A DNA stretch of 64,000 bases from Hymenobacter arizonensis (GTDB lineage Bacteria > Bacteroidota > Bacteroidia > Cytophagales > Hymenobacteraceae). Positions 15,621 to 23,669 of this stretch are shown here, one piece after another. The position numbers and the translations under genes are program-made. Position 1 is the stretch's first letter; each line of letters starts with the position of its first letter. The DNA is taken from contig NZ_FOXS01000005.1 of assembly GCF_900115775.1 (NCBI RefSeq), forward strand, positions 124,001 through 188,000. Direction: 5' to 3'. The notes under the pieces are model-generated. The model was not told where the DNA came from and did not search any database. It saw only the letters and a list, made by a program, of their open reading frames with translations.

Positions 15621-17819
15621 ATGAAGAACCTGCTTACCCGTCCCCTTTTCCAAATTGCGCTGGTCGCAACTTCGGTTGGGGGAATGCTGGCTTGGACTGG
15701 CCAGCACAACAACCTGGAGGCCTCGAGCCACCGCGAAGCCCCCCTTGTCGCCGACGACCCGTTGGTTGACAACACCGATGTGTACGCCTTCCGCAGCCCG
15801 GATGCGCCCGCTAACGACGCTAATGCGTCGGTTACCATTATTGCCGACTACATTCCGTTTGAGCTGCCCCAAGGCGGACCAACTTACTACACGTTCGGCG
15901 AGAACATCCAGTACGATATCCACGTCAAAAACCAGGCGAACACCCAGGGCGACGACATCACGTACCGGTTTACCTTTAAGCGTTTCAACGAAGACCCTTC
16001 GACGTTCTTCCGGGTGCGGCTGGGCAAGGAGAACCTAAAAACCTATTACGCCCTGGACGAAATCCGTAACGGCGTAACCACTCAGCTTTTTGGTTTCGAG
16101 CCGGTGCCAGCGCCTAATATTGGACCGCGCTCCATTGAAACCCCTGTAGGTTTGAACCGGTCGGAGGGCTACGAAGCCTACATGCAAAGCCGCGTCCGGC
16201 GCACCTCCAGCGGCATTCAGGTGTTTTGTGGGCAGATTGACGACCCGTTCTTCACCGACATCGGAGCCATCTTTGACCTAGGCCACGTTCGGGCTCGCGG
16301 TCAGGCGCGTGACGGTTTGGCGCGCTTTAACACGCACACCATTGCCATGAAAGTGCCAGTGCGCTTGCTCACAAAGCCCGGCGTGGGTACCCTGACTCCG
16401 GCCACCAACATTCTGGATTCCAATTACATCATCGGTGTGTGGGCCTCAGCCAACCGCCGCTCGATGCGCACCATTGCGCAGAATGGAGCAGAAACTCACC
16501 GCGGTGATTTTGTGCAGGTATCGCGCCTGGGCATGCCCCTCACCAACGAGGTAATCAACCCCATTGGCCTGAAGGACGAGTGGAACTCGCGCAGCCCTTA
16601 CCAGGCTGCCCTGCCTGCCGAAGGTTCGATTCAGTTCCGTCTGAACGAAAACCTAATGAACCCAGAGTTGGGCCTGTACATGGCCGACGACATGCCCAAG
16701 AACGGTGCTGCTCCGAAGCCTGCCGGCCAAACGTACTTTGGCGAAGCCATTCCCGGCCTGAGCCCCCTACGCGTCCAGACTCGTTCGCTTGCTGGTCTGT
16801 TCCCAGCCGTGCCCAATGGGTTCGACTTCCGTAACGGCGCCAACGGCCTGGCCGTGCTAGCCGGCAACCCCGTGCTGAACGGCACAGCCCTGGCACCCTT
16901 TGCCCAAGGCGGTTTTGGCGAGTACCTGCTGCGTCCGGGCAAGCCCCGATCAGTTGACTTGCTGCCCCTATTCCACACGGGTGTGCCCAACCTACCTCCC
17001 TACCAGTTGGCTACCGGCAAAGTCGACAACCCGCTGTCCCCCGGCAAACCCTTTATCAACAACTTCCTGCCCACGTTTGGCGACATGCTGCGCCTGAACA
17101 TGGCCGTACCCCCCACGCCCCGCAATTCGCCCGACTTTAGCTCGGAAGGGCTGCTGGCCGCCGCTGCACTGGGCTTGGCTGACCCGCGCTTTAATGCCAG
17201 TAGTGCTGTGCAGTTTATTCCGAACATGGACGGCTTCCCCAACGGTCGCCGCTTGGAAGACGACGTGACCCGCATCGAGCTGCAAGCAGTGGGTGGTATC
17301 GTGCTGGCCGCCCTCGGCCTATATTACGACGACTTCGTGTCAGGCACTACCGCAAGCCCGCTCACCCCACAACTGCTGAATGTGTTGAACTTCACCACCA
17401 ACGTGGAGAAAAACGACAAGGCTTTCAGAACAGCTTTCCCCTACGTGGCTGTGCCGTGGAATGGCTATGAAGGTGGCGACATTGCCCAGAACGACATGGC
17501 TGCCATGCAGAACCGGGCCATGCCCGCCATGGGATTGGGCATGCAAACCAAAGTGGCCGTGTTGCAGGGCTACCCCAACCCCTTCGTGGACCGTACTACC
17601 CTGTTCTTCGACTTGGCTCGTCCCGCAGACGTGACCATCGTAGTGACCGACGTTAAGACGGGCCGCAAAGTAGCAACCGTAGCGGCAGGCAAGAACTTCA
17701 AAGCTGGCGCCAACGAATTGATGTGGCAGCCAAGCGGCGACGTTGCTCCCGGCATCTACAACGTGACGCTGTATAGCGGCAAAACCATCTTGACCTCCAC
17801 ACGAGTAGAGCGTCAATAA
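15621..17819 (+). CDS. DUF4331 family protein with T9SS sorting domain
   Basis: The 732-aa exported protein has an unknown biochemical role. An N-terminal hydrophobic stretch (about residues 8-28) leads to the DUF4331 hallmark ASSHREAPLVADDPLVDNTD, which starts the mature part. The DUF4331 body spans about 35-640. The end is a T9SS type A sorting domain (about 645-732, VLQGYPNPFVDRTTLFF to GIYNVTLYSG), so it is secreted through the outer membrane. A terminator follows, but the next three genes run in the same direction (TPR, HupE, small Cys-rich). I suspect the group is functionally linked because a secreted protein, a membrane transporter-like protein and a TonB receptor occur together. Confidence 0.88.
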   Translation: MKNLLTRPLFQIALVATSVGGMLAWTGQHNNLEASSHREAPLVADDPLVDNTDVYAFRSPDAPANDANASVTIIADYIPFELPQGGPTYYTFGENIQYDIHVKNQANTQGDDITYRFTFKRFNEDPSTFFRVRLGKENLKTYYALDEIRNGVTTQLFGFEPVPAPNIGPRSIETPVGLNRSEGYEAYMQSRVRRTSSGIQVFCGQIDDPFFTDIGAIFDLGHVRARGQARDGLARFNTHTIAMKVPVRLLTKPGVGTLTPATNILDSNYIIGVWASANRRSMRTIAQNGAETHRGDFVQVSRLGMPLTNEVINPIGLKDEWNSRSPYQAALPAEGSIQFRLNENLMNPELGLYMADDMPKNGAAPKPAGQTYFGEAIPGLSPLRVQTRSLAGLFPAVPNGFDFRNGANGLAVLAGNPVLNGTALAPFAQGGFGEYLLRPGKPRSVDLLPLFHTGVPNLPPYQLATGKVDNPLSPGKPFINNFLPTFGDMLRLNMAVPPTPRNSPDFSSEGLLAAAALGLADPRFNASSAVQFIPNMDGFPNGRRLEDDVTRIELQAVGGIVLAALGLYYDDFVSGTTASPLTPQLLNVLNFTTNVEKNDKAFRTAFPYVAVPWNGYEGGDIAQNDMAAMQNRAMPAMGLGMQTKVAVLQGYPNPFVDRTTLFFDLARPADVTIVVTDVKTGRKVATVAAGKNFKAGANELMWQPSGDVAPGIYNVTLYSGKTILTSTRVERQ

Positions 17820-17835
17820 CACTTTGCCTTTGAAG

Positions 17836-17890
17836 AGAGCCGCCGGCTGGTCATTTTGCGACTGTTCGGCGGCTCTTTTTATGGGTAGGG
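17836..17890 (+). terminator. Terminator after the DUF4331 gene
   Basis: A 10-bp stem AGAGCCGCCG/CGGCGGCTCT (17836-17845 with 17877-17886) runs into a T tract. Confidence 0.75.
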
Positions 17891-18027
17891 GTTAGTATCT
17901 AATGTTGGCAGCCGCTTGTTACACAATGGCTGCCTGCGCGGTAAAGCCCCAACGCGAGCTGACAGCGGCGTTTTTTCGTATCTTCCACTTACAGGTCTCA
18001 TACTCAATTAGCCTAGGGCTTGCTGCT

Positions 18028-19356
18028 TTGAAAAAATACCTATACCCAAGCTTATTGCTCGTATTTGGCTTGCTGGCGGTGGCCATCTACGTGTTTAAAA
18101 AACCGGCACCCCGCATGCCCGGCCTGAAGGAACGCCACAGCGACCTTTCGGTTGGCAAGGAGTGGCTGAATACCAAGGCCGCCATTCAGGACCTGCTGGC
18201 CAGGCTGCGGACCGACCCCAACGACCAGAAAAGCCGCCTGCTGCTGGCCCAGGCCTACATGCAGGAAGCCCGCGTGACCGGCGACCATCCGTATTACGAC
18301 GGCGCCGCTATGCAGCTGGTGGAAGAAGTGCTGAAAGCTGAGCCCGAAAACTTCGAAGCCCTGTGCTGCAAGGCCTCGCTCAGCCTCACCCAGCACCACT
18401 TTGCCCAAGGCCTTGGTTTGGCCCAAAAAGCCCAGAAGCTGAACCCCAGGAGCGGTTTTGTGTACGGCCTGCTGACCGATGCCAACGTGGAGATGGGCCA
18501 CTACGACGAGGCCATTAGGATGGCCGACAAGATGAACCAAGTGCGCCCTGACCTGGCCGCTTACGCTCGCGTGAGCTACCTGCGCGAGATTCACGGCGAC
18601 GTGCCCGGGGCCATCGAAGCCATGGACTACGCCGTGAAAGCGGGCGTTATTGGCTTGGAGCAAACCGAGTGGACACGCGTGGCGCTGGGCCACCTATACG
18701 AAGTGAGCGGCGACACCGCCCGCGCCCGCAACAATTTTCTGATGGCAATAGCCGCCCGCCCCGGCTACGCCTACGCGCTGGCCGGCCTGGGCCGCATGGC
18801 CGCTGCCAAAAAGGATTATGCCACTGCCATTAAAAACTACCAGCAGGCCCGCGCCATGGTGCAGGACTACGCCTTCACCGACGAGCTAACGGACCTGTAC
18901 CGCCTCAACGGCCAGCCCGTCGAGGCCGAAAAAATGGCCCGGGAGTCCATTGCCATGCTGGCCGGTGCCGCCAAGGAAGCCGACGAGAACGAGCAAATGG
19001 GCCACTACGCCGACCGGGAACTGGCCTACGCTTACCTTAAAACCAACGAACTGGACAAGGCCCTGGAGCACGCCAAGATTGAGTACGAGCGCCGCCCCGA
19101 CAACATCGACGTGAACGAAACCATGGCTTGGGTGCTCTACAAGCGCGGCGACTACGCTGGCGCGCACAAGTACATGCAGGTGGCCCGCCGCACCGGCTCT
19201 AAAAACCCCGTGCTGCTGTGCCGGGCCGGCCTTATCATGACCAAAGTGGGAAAAGACGCAGAAGGTCAACGACTAATTGAAAACTCGCTAAAAACCGCGC
19301 CCTACCTCAACCCAGAGGTGGAAGCCGAAGGCAAAGCACTGCTGGCTTCCCGCTGA
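18028..19356 (+). CDS. Membrane-anchored TPR-repeat protein
   Basis: The protein is about 442 aa, with a basic start (KKYLYPSLLLVFG), one membrane helix (about residues 5-22) and then a series of tetratricopeptide repeats to the end. The repeats are best seen as GYAYALAGLGRMAAAKKDYA and NIDVNETMAWVLYKRGDYAG. TPR arrays are protein-interaction scaffolds. I chose the TTG at 18028 because the signal-anchor follows at once; an ATG at 17902 would add 42 unconvincing residues. The stop overlaps the ATG of the HupE gene by one base (TGATG), so the two are translationally coupled and probably act together. Confidence 0.82.
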   Translation: MKKYLYPSLLLVFGLLAVAIYVFKKPAPRMPGLKERHSDLSVGKEWLNTKAAIQDLLARLRTDPNDQKSRLLLAQAYMQEARVTGDHPYYDGAAMQLVEEVLKAEPENFEALCCKASLSLTQHHFAQGLGLAQKAQKLNPRSGFVYGLLTDANVEMGHYDEAIRMADKMNQVRPDLAAYARVSYLREIHGDVPGAIEAMDYAVKAGVIGLEQTEWTRVALGHLYEVSGDTARARNNFLMAIAARPGYAYALAGLGRMAAAKKDYATAIKNYQQARAMVQDYAFTDELTDLYRLNGQPVEAEKMARESIAMLAGAAKEADENEQMGHYADRELAYAYLKTNELDKALEHAKIEYERRPDNIDVNETMAWVLYKRGDYAGAHKYMQVARRTGSKNPVLLCRAGLIMTKVGKDAEGQRLIENSLKTAPYLNPEVEAEGKALLASR

Positions 19357-20054
19357 TGAGTACGACTTTTGGCCGAGCAGCCTGTGGTAAGAAAGCTTGG
19401 CCCCGCGGCTTGGCCGTGGTGGCGGTGCTGTTCGTGTTGGCGCAGCCGGCCGCGGCCCACGTGCTCAACACCGACCTGAGCAAGCTCTCGCGCACCGAGA
19501 TTTTCTGGACTTACCTGCAGCTGGGCTTCACCCACATTATTCCGCTCGGGCTCGACCACATTCTTTTCATTCTGAGCCTCTACATTCTGGAGCCGCGCCT
19601 GAAGCCAGTGCTGCTGCAGGCCACGGCCTTCACGGTGGCGCACTCCATCACGCTGGGGCTCGCTATGTATGGGCTGATTCAGCCGCCCTCGGAGGTCATT
19701 GAGCCCATCATTGCGCTGTCCATTCTGTTTGTGGCCATCGAAAACCTGATTACCAACCGGCTCAACCCGTGGCGAGTGGCTATTGTGTTCGGGTTTGGGT
19801 TGGTGCACGGCATGGGTTTCGCCAGCGCGCTCACCGGTCTGGGCTTGCCGGAGAAGGACTACTTCGGCTCGCTTATCTCCTTCAATGTGGGAGTGGAGCT
19901 GGGGCAAGTGGCCGTGATATTGCTGGCCTGGGCGCTGGTGGGGCGCTGGGCATCGCACAAAACCTGGTACAAGCAGCGCGTGGTGGTACCGGTGTCCGTT
20001 GTTATTGGCCTGATAGCGGCCTATTGGACCGTAGAGCGCGTGTTTTTTTCTTGA
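19356..20054 (+). CDS. HupE/UreJ-family membrane protein
   Basis: The 232-aa inner-membrane protein has a signal-like start (about residues 15-36, ending QPAAAHV) and about six membrane segments. The family His motifs are clear: FTHIIPLGLDHILFILSLY (about 62-80), ATAFTVAHSITLGLAMYG (about 90-107) and GFGLVHGMGFASAL. HupE and UreJ proteins are nickel or cobalt transporters or permease-like proteins near hydrogenase and urease genes. Neither enzyme is present here, so the metal is unproven. It is coupled to the TPR gene and followed by a Cys/His-bearing small membrane protein and a TonB receptor, which supports a metal-uptake reading. Confidence 0.88.
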   Translation: MSTTFGRAACGKKAWPRGLAVVAVLFVLAQPAAAHVLNTDLSKLSRTEIFWTYLQLGFTHIIPLGLDHILFILSLYILEPRLKPVLLQATAFTVAHSITLGLAMYGLIQPPSEVIEPIIALSILFVAIENLITNRLNPWRVAIVFGFGLVHGMGFASALTGLGLPEKDYFGSLISFNVGVELGQVAVILLAWALVGRWASHKTWYKQRVVVPVSVVIGLIAAYWTVERVFFS

Positions 20055-20254
20055 CTGCTGCGCTGGGTAAGCTGTTAAAAGCAGGCCCATTGCCGGCGAG
20101 CAATCGGTGTTTTTGACTTGAAATAAGGCCTGCGTGAAGGCGCGCTGTAAGCTTGATTTAAATTATTCAATTTCTGGTTTTTAAGGCCGTAATCCGGGCA
20201 TCCAAAAAGCCTGGAGCGCCGTAGATATTGCCAGGCATCTATAACGCATCTTTC

Positions 20255-20644
20255 GTGGCTTCTCGCTCGTACCTCACGCTGCTGCTGCTGCTCAACTACC
20301 TGCTGGTGGTTGGAGCTGGCCTCGTGGAGCGCCCGGCCCGGGTGATTGACCGGCCCTTTGCCTACGAGCACAGCCACGATTGCCAGCTGCAAAACACCCT
20401 GCGCATAGGCTGCTTCGACGATTGCAACGGCGTGCAGTACGTGGTGAAGAAAAACGGCGAGCCCCTGCCGCTGCAGGTCTTGCTTTCTACCCTCAAAGGC
20501 CTCGATACGCACTGCCTGCCGCAGTTGCCCTTGGCGTTTGTGGTGCAGGCTTGGCAGCGTTCCGAGGCTCAACTGGCGGCCCGCGAAGCCGCCGTGCCCA
20601 CTGGCTACCGGGGCCAGATTGAGTTGCCACCCTGTCGGGGATAA
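20255..20644 (+). CDS. Small membrane-anchored Cys/His-containing protein, unknown
   Basis: I do not recognise this protein of about 129 aa. A hydrophobic signal-anchor (SYLTLLLLLNYLLVVGAG) is followed by a short extracytoplasmic part with His and Cys residues at ease to bind metal or form disulfides (YEHSHDCQLQ, RIGCFDDCNG, DTHCLPQLP, PPCRG). The GTG at 20255 is preferred over a TTG at 20228. It lies 200 nt after the HupE gene and ahead of the TonB receptor. A role in the same locus, perhaps as a metal-binding or assembly factor, is inference only. Confidence 0.65.
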   Translation: MASRSYLTLLLLLNYLLVVGAGLVERPARVIDRPFAYEHSHDCQLQNTLRIGCFDDCNGVQYVVKKNGEPLPLQVLLSTLKGLDTHCLPQLPLAFVVQAWQRSEAQLAAREAAVPTGYRGQIELPPCRG

Positions 20645-20773
20645 GTTGAGCGCCGGCCTTGCGGGGCCCCGGGCTGCGGACGCTTGCGTTCGACCCGCTT
20701 CATCTTATCTAACCCATACTGCCCTTGGCCTGCTGCGCCGTGGAGCCAGCTGCCGGGCACTTTCCCCGACGTT

Positions 20774-21013
20774 ATGAATTTCCGGACCCTACCTTTTTCA
20801 CCCGCAGCGGGCGCTGTGGGCGTTGCTTCCCGTGTGCAGCTGCCAATGGCAGCCCGCAGCGCCATTTTTCACCCCGAGCTGAGCAAGGACAACTACCTGC
20901 CGCGCCCGTCCACTGGCGCAGCGCAGGACCGGCAGCGAACCGGACCTTCTCAGCACCGAGCACAGCACCGGGCCCAATGCCGCGCCATGTGCATGAGCAA
21001 AGCCAATTTCTAA
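20774..21013 (+). CDS. Weak small ORF, possibly a decayed gene
   Basis: The frame could encode 79 aa. The middle (AIFHPELSKDNYLPRP) uses codons ending in G or C like the real genes here, but the start and the Gln/Arg-rich end do not look like a folded protein. It may be the remnant of a gene between the small Cys-rich gene and the receptor. I would not rely on it. Confidence 0.25.
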   Translation: MNFRTLPFSPAAGAVGVASRVQLPMAARSAIFHPELSKDNYLPRPSTGAAQDRQRTGPSQHRAQHRAQCRAMCMSKANF

Positions 21014-21027
21014 CTGCGCGTCAGTTG

Positions 21028-21065
21028 CTTGGCCGCTGCCTTTATGTAGTAGGGGCAGCGGCCAA
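21028..21065 (+). terminator. Strong hairpin ahead of the TonB receptor gene
   Basis: A perfect 13-bp stem (CTTGGCCGCTGCC with its complement; 21028-21040 and 21053-21065) has a 12-nt loop and no clear T tract. It may be a terminator of the upstream genes or an attenuator or leader structure for the receptor. Confidence 0.45.
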
Positions 21066-21146
21066 GCTTCAGCCGGCTTTGTTCGGCGCGTATTCTCTCA
21101 TCTGCTGGTCGTGCCGATAAGCAACCACTCTCTTTGCATCTTCTTA

Positions 21147-23477
21147 ATGAAACAATTTCTTACGCTCATGCCGGCCTGGCGGGTGTTGCCGTTGGTCCTC
21201 CTTTTACTCTTCATTTGTTGGTCTCACCCCGCTGCTCGGGCGCAGGGAGTGGGCACTTTGCGCGGCGCCGTGGCCGATTCGCTGTCGGGCCAGCCCATGG
21301 TGGGCGTGAGCGTGGGGCTAGAAGGCCAGGCGGGCGGCACGGCCACCGATGCGCTGGGGCGTTTCCGGCTCGATGCAGCGCCGGGCACCTACACGCTGCG
21401 CGTGGGAGGGCTGGGCTACCGTGGCCGCGGGCAGGCCGTAACAGTGGCCACGGGCGAAACCAACGCGGTAAACATCGCCCTGGCGCCCACCGTGCTCAGC
21501 TTGGCCGAAGTGACGGTGAGCCAGCCGCGCGACCCTAACCAAAGCCTGGCCGCCATCAATCAAATCGACAAAGTGCTGCGGCCCGTGAACTCAGCCCAGG
21601 ACCTGCTGCGGCTGGTGCCGGGCCTGTTCATTGCCCAGCACGCGGGCGGCGGCAAGGCCGAGCAGATTTTCCTACGCGGCTTTGATGTGGACCACGGCAC
21701 CGACTTCGCCGTGAGTGTCGACGGCCTGCCCGTGAACATGGTGAGCCACGCCCACGGGCAGGGCTACGCCGATTTTCACTTCGTGATACCCGAAACCGTG
21801 GAGCAACTGAAGGTATACAAAGGGCCCTATACCGCACGGTTTGGTGATTTTGCCACGGCCGGCGCAGGCGAGTTCAGCACAAAAACCCGGCTCGATGCCA
21901 GCCAGGTGAAGCTCGAAGTGGGCCGCTTCGATACGCGCCGGGCCCTGGTGATGCTGGATTTGCTGGGCAACAACAACCGCCACCTATTCTCCAAAAAGCC
22001 GGAAAGCGCCTACATCGCCGCCGAGTACAACTTCACCAACGCCTACTTCGACCAGCCGCAGGATTTCCGGCGCTTCAACGGCCTGGCCAAGTACACCGGG
22101 CAGCTCTCCGACCGCACTTCGCTCACCCTGCTGGGCTCGCACTTTACTTCGAGCTGGGACGCCAGCGGTCAGATACCCGAAAGCGCCGTGCGCGACGGCG
22201 TTATTTCCCGCTTCGGCAGCATCGACCCCACCGAGGGCGGCAACACCGACCGTACCAACGCCTCGGTAGTGCTTACCACGGGCCTGCCCGGCGATGCCAT
22301 TATTCGGCAGCAGCTGTACTACTCCAACTACAACTTTAACCTGTTTTCCAACTTCACTTTTTTCCTGGAAAACCAAGAAGACGGCGACGCAATCAACCAG
22401 ACCGACGCTCGCAACATTTACGGCTACACCGGCACCTACGACCGCGACGACCGCCTCGGGGCCCGCAGCCTGCACACCACTTTTGGCCTGGGCACGCGCA
22501 TCGACGATGCCGACGTGACCCTGCGCCGGGCCGTGCGCCGCGCCATCACCGACACCATCACAGCGGGCAAGGTCTACGAGCAAAATATCAACGCTTACCT
22601 CGACGAAACCCTGACCCTGACCGACCGCCTCACGCTAAATGCCGCCGTGCGCGCCGATTTGTTCGTGTTCGATTTCCGGGGCCTCATCACCAACGACGAA
22701 GGCAACCTGGAAACCCTGAACGGCCGCAAAACCCGCGCGCTGGTGTCGCCCAAGTTGAATTTGTATTATCAGCTCACGCCGGCCGTGCAGCTGTTTGCCC
22801 GCTCCGGCTTCGGCTTCCACTCCAACGACGCCCGCAGCGTGGTGCGCAGCACCTCCAACGACAACGTGCTGCCCCGCGCCCTGGGCTACGAAGCGGGCAG
22901 CACCTTCAAGCCCTTGCCCGGTGTGGTGGTGAACGCCGCCCTCTGGGCCCTGCACTTGCAGGACGAGCTGGTGTACGTAGGCGACGAGGCCATTGTGGAA
23001 AGCGCCGGCCGCACCCGCCGCTACGGTGCCGACCTCTCGGTGCGCTACCAACTCACCCGCGCCCTGTTTGCCGATGTGGACCTGAACTACAACCACGGCC
23101 GGCTGGTGGGCGTGGCCGAGGGCGAAAACTTCATTCCGCTGGCGCCGCGCTTCACCAGCGTGGGCGGCCTCACGCTCAAAACGCCCCAGGGCTTCGGCGC
23201 TAGCCTGCGCTACCGTAACATCGACAGCCGCCCGGCCAACGAGGACAACTCCATTCGCGCCCGTGGCTACTTCCTGCTCGATGGCGTGCTGAGCTACACT
23301 CAGCAGCGCTACCAAATCGGAGCCACCGCCGAAAATCTGCTGAACGTGGATTGGAACGAGGCTCAGTTTGCCAATCCCAGCCGCCTGCGCGGCCAAACCA
23401 CGCCGGTAGAAGAGCAGCTGCATTTCACGCCCGGCACGCCGTTTTTCTTCAAGGTGAATGCTAGTGTGTTCTTTTGA
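21147..23477 (+). CDS. TonB-dependent receptor (candidate metal or small-ligand importer)
   Basis: The 776-aa outer-membrane receptor starts at the ATG at 21147, giving a signal peptide (about residues 1-34, ending AARAQ). A carboxypeptidase-regulatory-like domain follows (about 37-118), then the plug (about 120-240) with QIFLRGFDVDHGTDFAVSVD and the His-containing motif SHAHGQGYADFHF, then the beta-barrel ending in Phe (FKVNASVFF). The two-domain start is normal for this phylum. Its place after TPR-HupE-small Cys-rich genes suggests uptake of a metal or metal complex, but no substrate residue set is diagnostic. Confidence 0.88.
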   Translation: MKQFLTLMPAWRVLPLVLLLLFICWSHPAARAQGVGTLRGAVADSLSGQPMVGVSVGLEGQAGGTATDALGRFRLDAAPGTYTLRVGGLGYRGRGQAVTVATGETNAVNIALAPTVLSLAEVTVSQPRDPNQSLAAINQIDKVLRPVNSAQDLLRLVPGLFIAQHAGGGKAEQIFLRGFDVDHGTDFAVSVDGLPVNMVSHAHGQGYADFHFVIPETVEQLKVYKGPYTARFGDFATAGAGEFSTKTRLDASQVKLEVGRFDTRRALVMLDLLGNNNRHLFSKKPESAYIAAEYNFTNAYFDQPQDFRRFNGLAKYTGQLSDRTSLTLLGSHFTSSWDASGQIPESAVRDGVISRFGSIDPTEGGNTDRTNASVVLTTGLPGDAIIRQQLYYSNYNFNLFSNFTFFLENQEDGDAINQTDARNIYGYTGTYDRDDRLGARSLHTTFGLGTRIDDADVTLRRAVRRAITDTITAGKVYEQNINAYLDETLTLTDRLTLNAAVRADLFVFDFRGLITNDEGNLETLNGRKTRALVSPKLNLYYQLTPAVQLFARSGFGFHSNDARSVVRSTSNDNVLPRALGYEAGSTFKPLPGVVVNAALWALHLQDELVYVGDEAIVESAGRTRRYGADLSVRYQLTRALFADVDLNYNHGRLVGVAEGENFIPLAPRFTSVGGLTLKTPQGFGASLRYRNIDSRPANEDNSIRARGYFLLDGVLSYTQQRYQIGATAENLLNVDWNEAQFANPSRLRGQTTPVEEQLHFTPGTPFFFKVNASVFF

Positions 23478-23488
23478 TGCCTGCCTGC

Positions 23489-23654
23489 AACCTCACCCCC
23501 TGACCCCCTCTCCCGCGGAGAGGGGGCACCGGTTCTGCGCAAACGTACGCTGGATAAAAAACAAAAAGCCCGCTGTTTAGCGGGCTTTTTTAATGTAAGT
23601 AGGTGCATTTCCGGTGCCCCCTCTCCGCGGGAGAGGGGGTCAGGGGGTGAGGTT
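23489..23654. repeat. 44-bp perfect inverted repeat enclosing a bidirectional terminator (family B)
   Basis: 23489-23532 and 23611-23654 are exact reverse complements (44 of 44), starting AACCTCACCCCCTGACCCCC. Each arm also contains its own palindrome (CTCTCCCGCGGAGAG). A partial third copy of the end (TAGGGGGTGAGGTT) follows at 23657-23670 and touches the stop codon of the amylase gene. The repeat resembles family A (253-310) in its CCTCACCCC...CCCTCTCC layout. Confidence 0.9.
23563..23592. terminator. Bidirectional terminator between the TonB receptor and amylase genes
   Basis: The stem AGCCCGCT/AGCGGGCT (23567-23574 with 23579-23586) has a 4-nt loop and is flanked by A5 on the left and T6 on the right, so it can act on both convergent genes. 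Confidence 0.85.
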
Positions 23655-23669
23655 GCTTAGGGGGTGAGG

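Larger units (their letters stand above)
20645..21146. other. Long gap before the TonB receptor: weak ORF and a strong hairpin
   Basis: The first part (to 20773) shows no convincing gene. A weak ORF covers 20774-21013. A perfect 13-bp hairpin lies at 21028-21065. I looked for a cobalamin or other riboswitch core in front of the receptor and did not find one. Confidence 0.5.

Noticed and set aside
20645..21146. Cobalamin or other riboswitch in front of the TonB receptor
   Set aside because: I could not find the conserved core or the expected helices; only a plain 13-bp hairpin is present.
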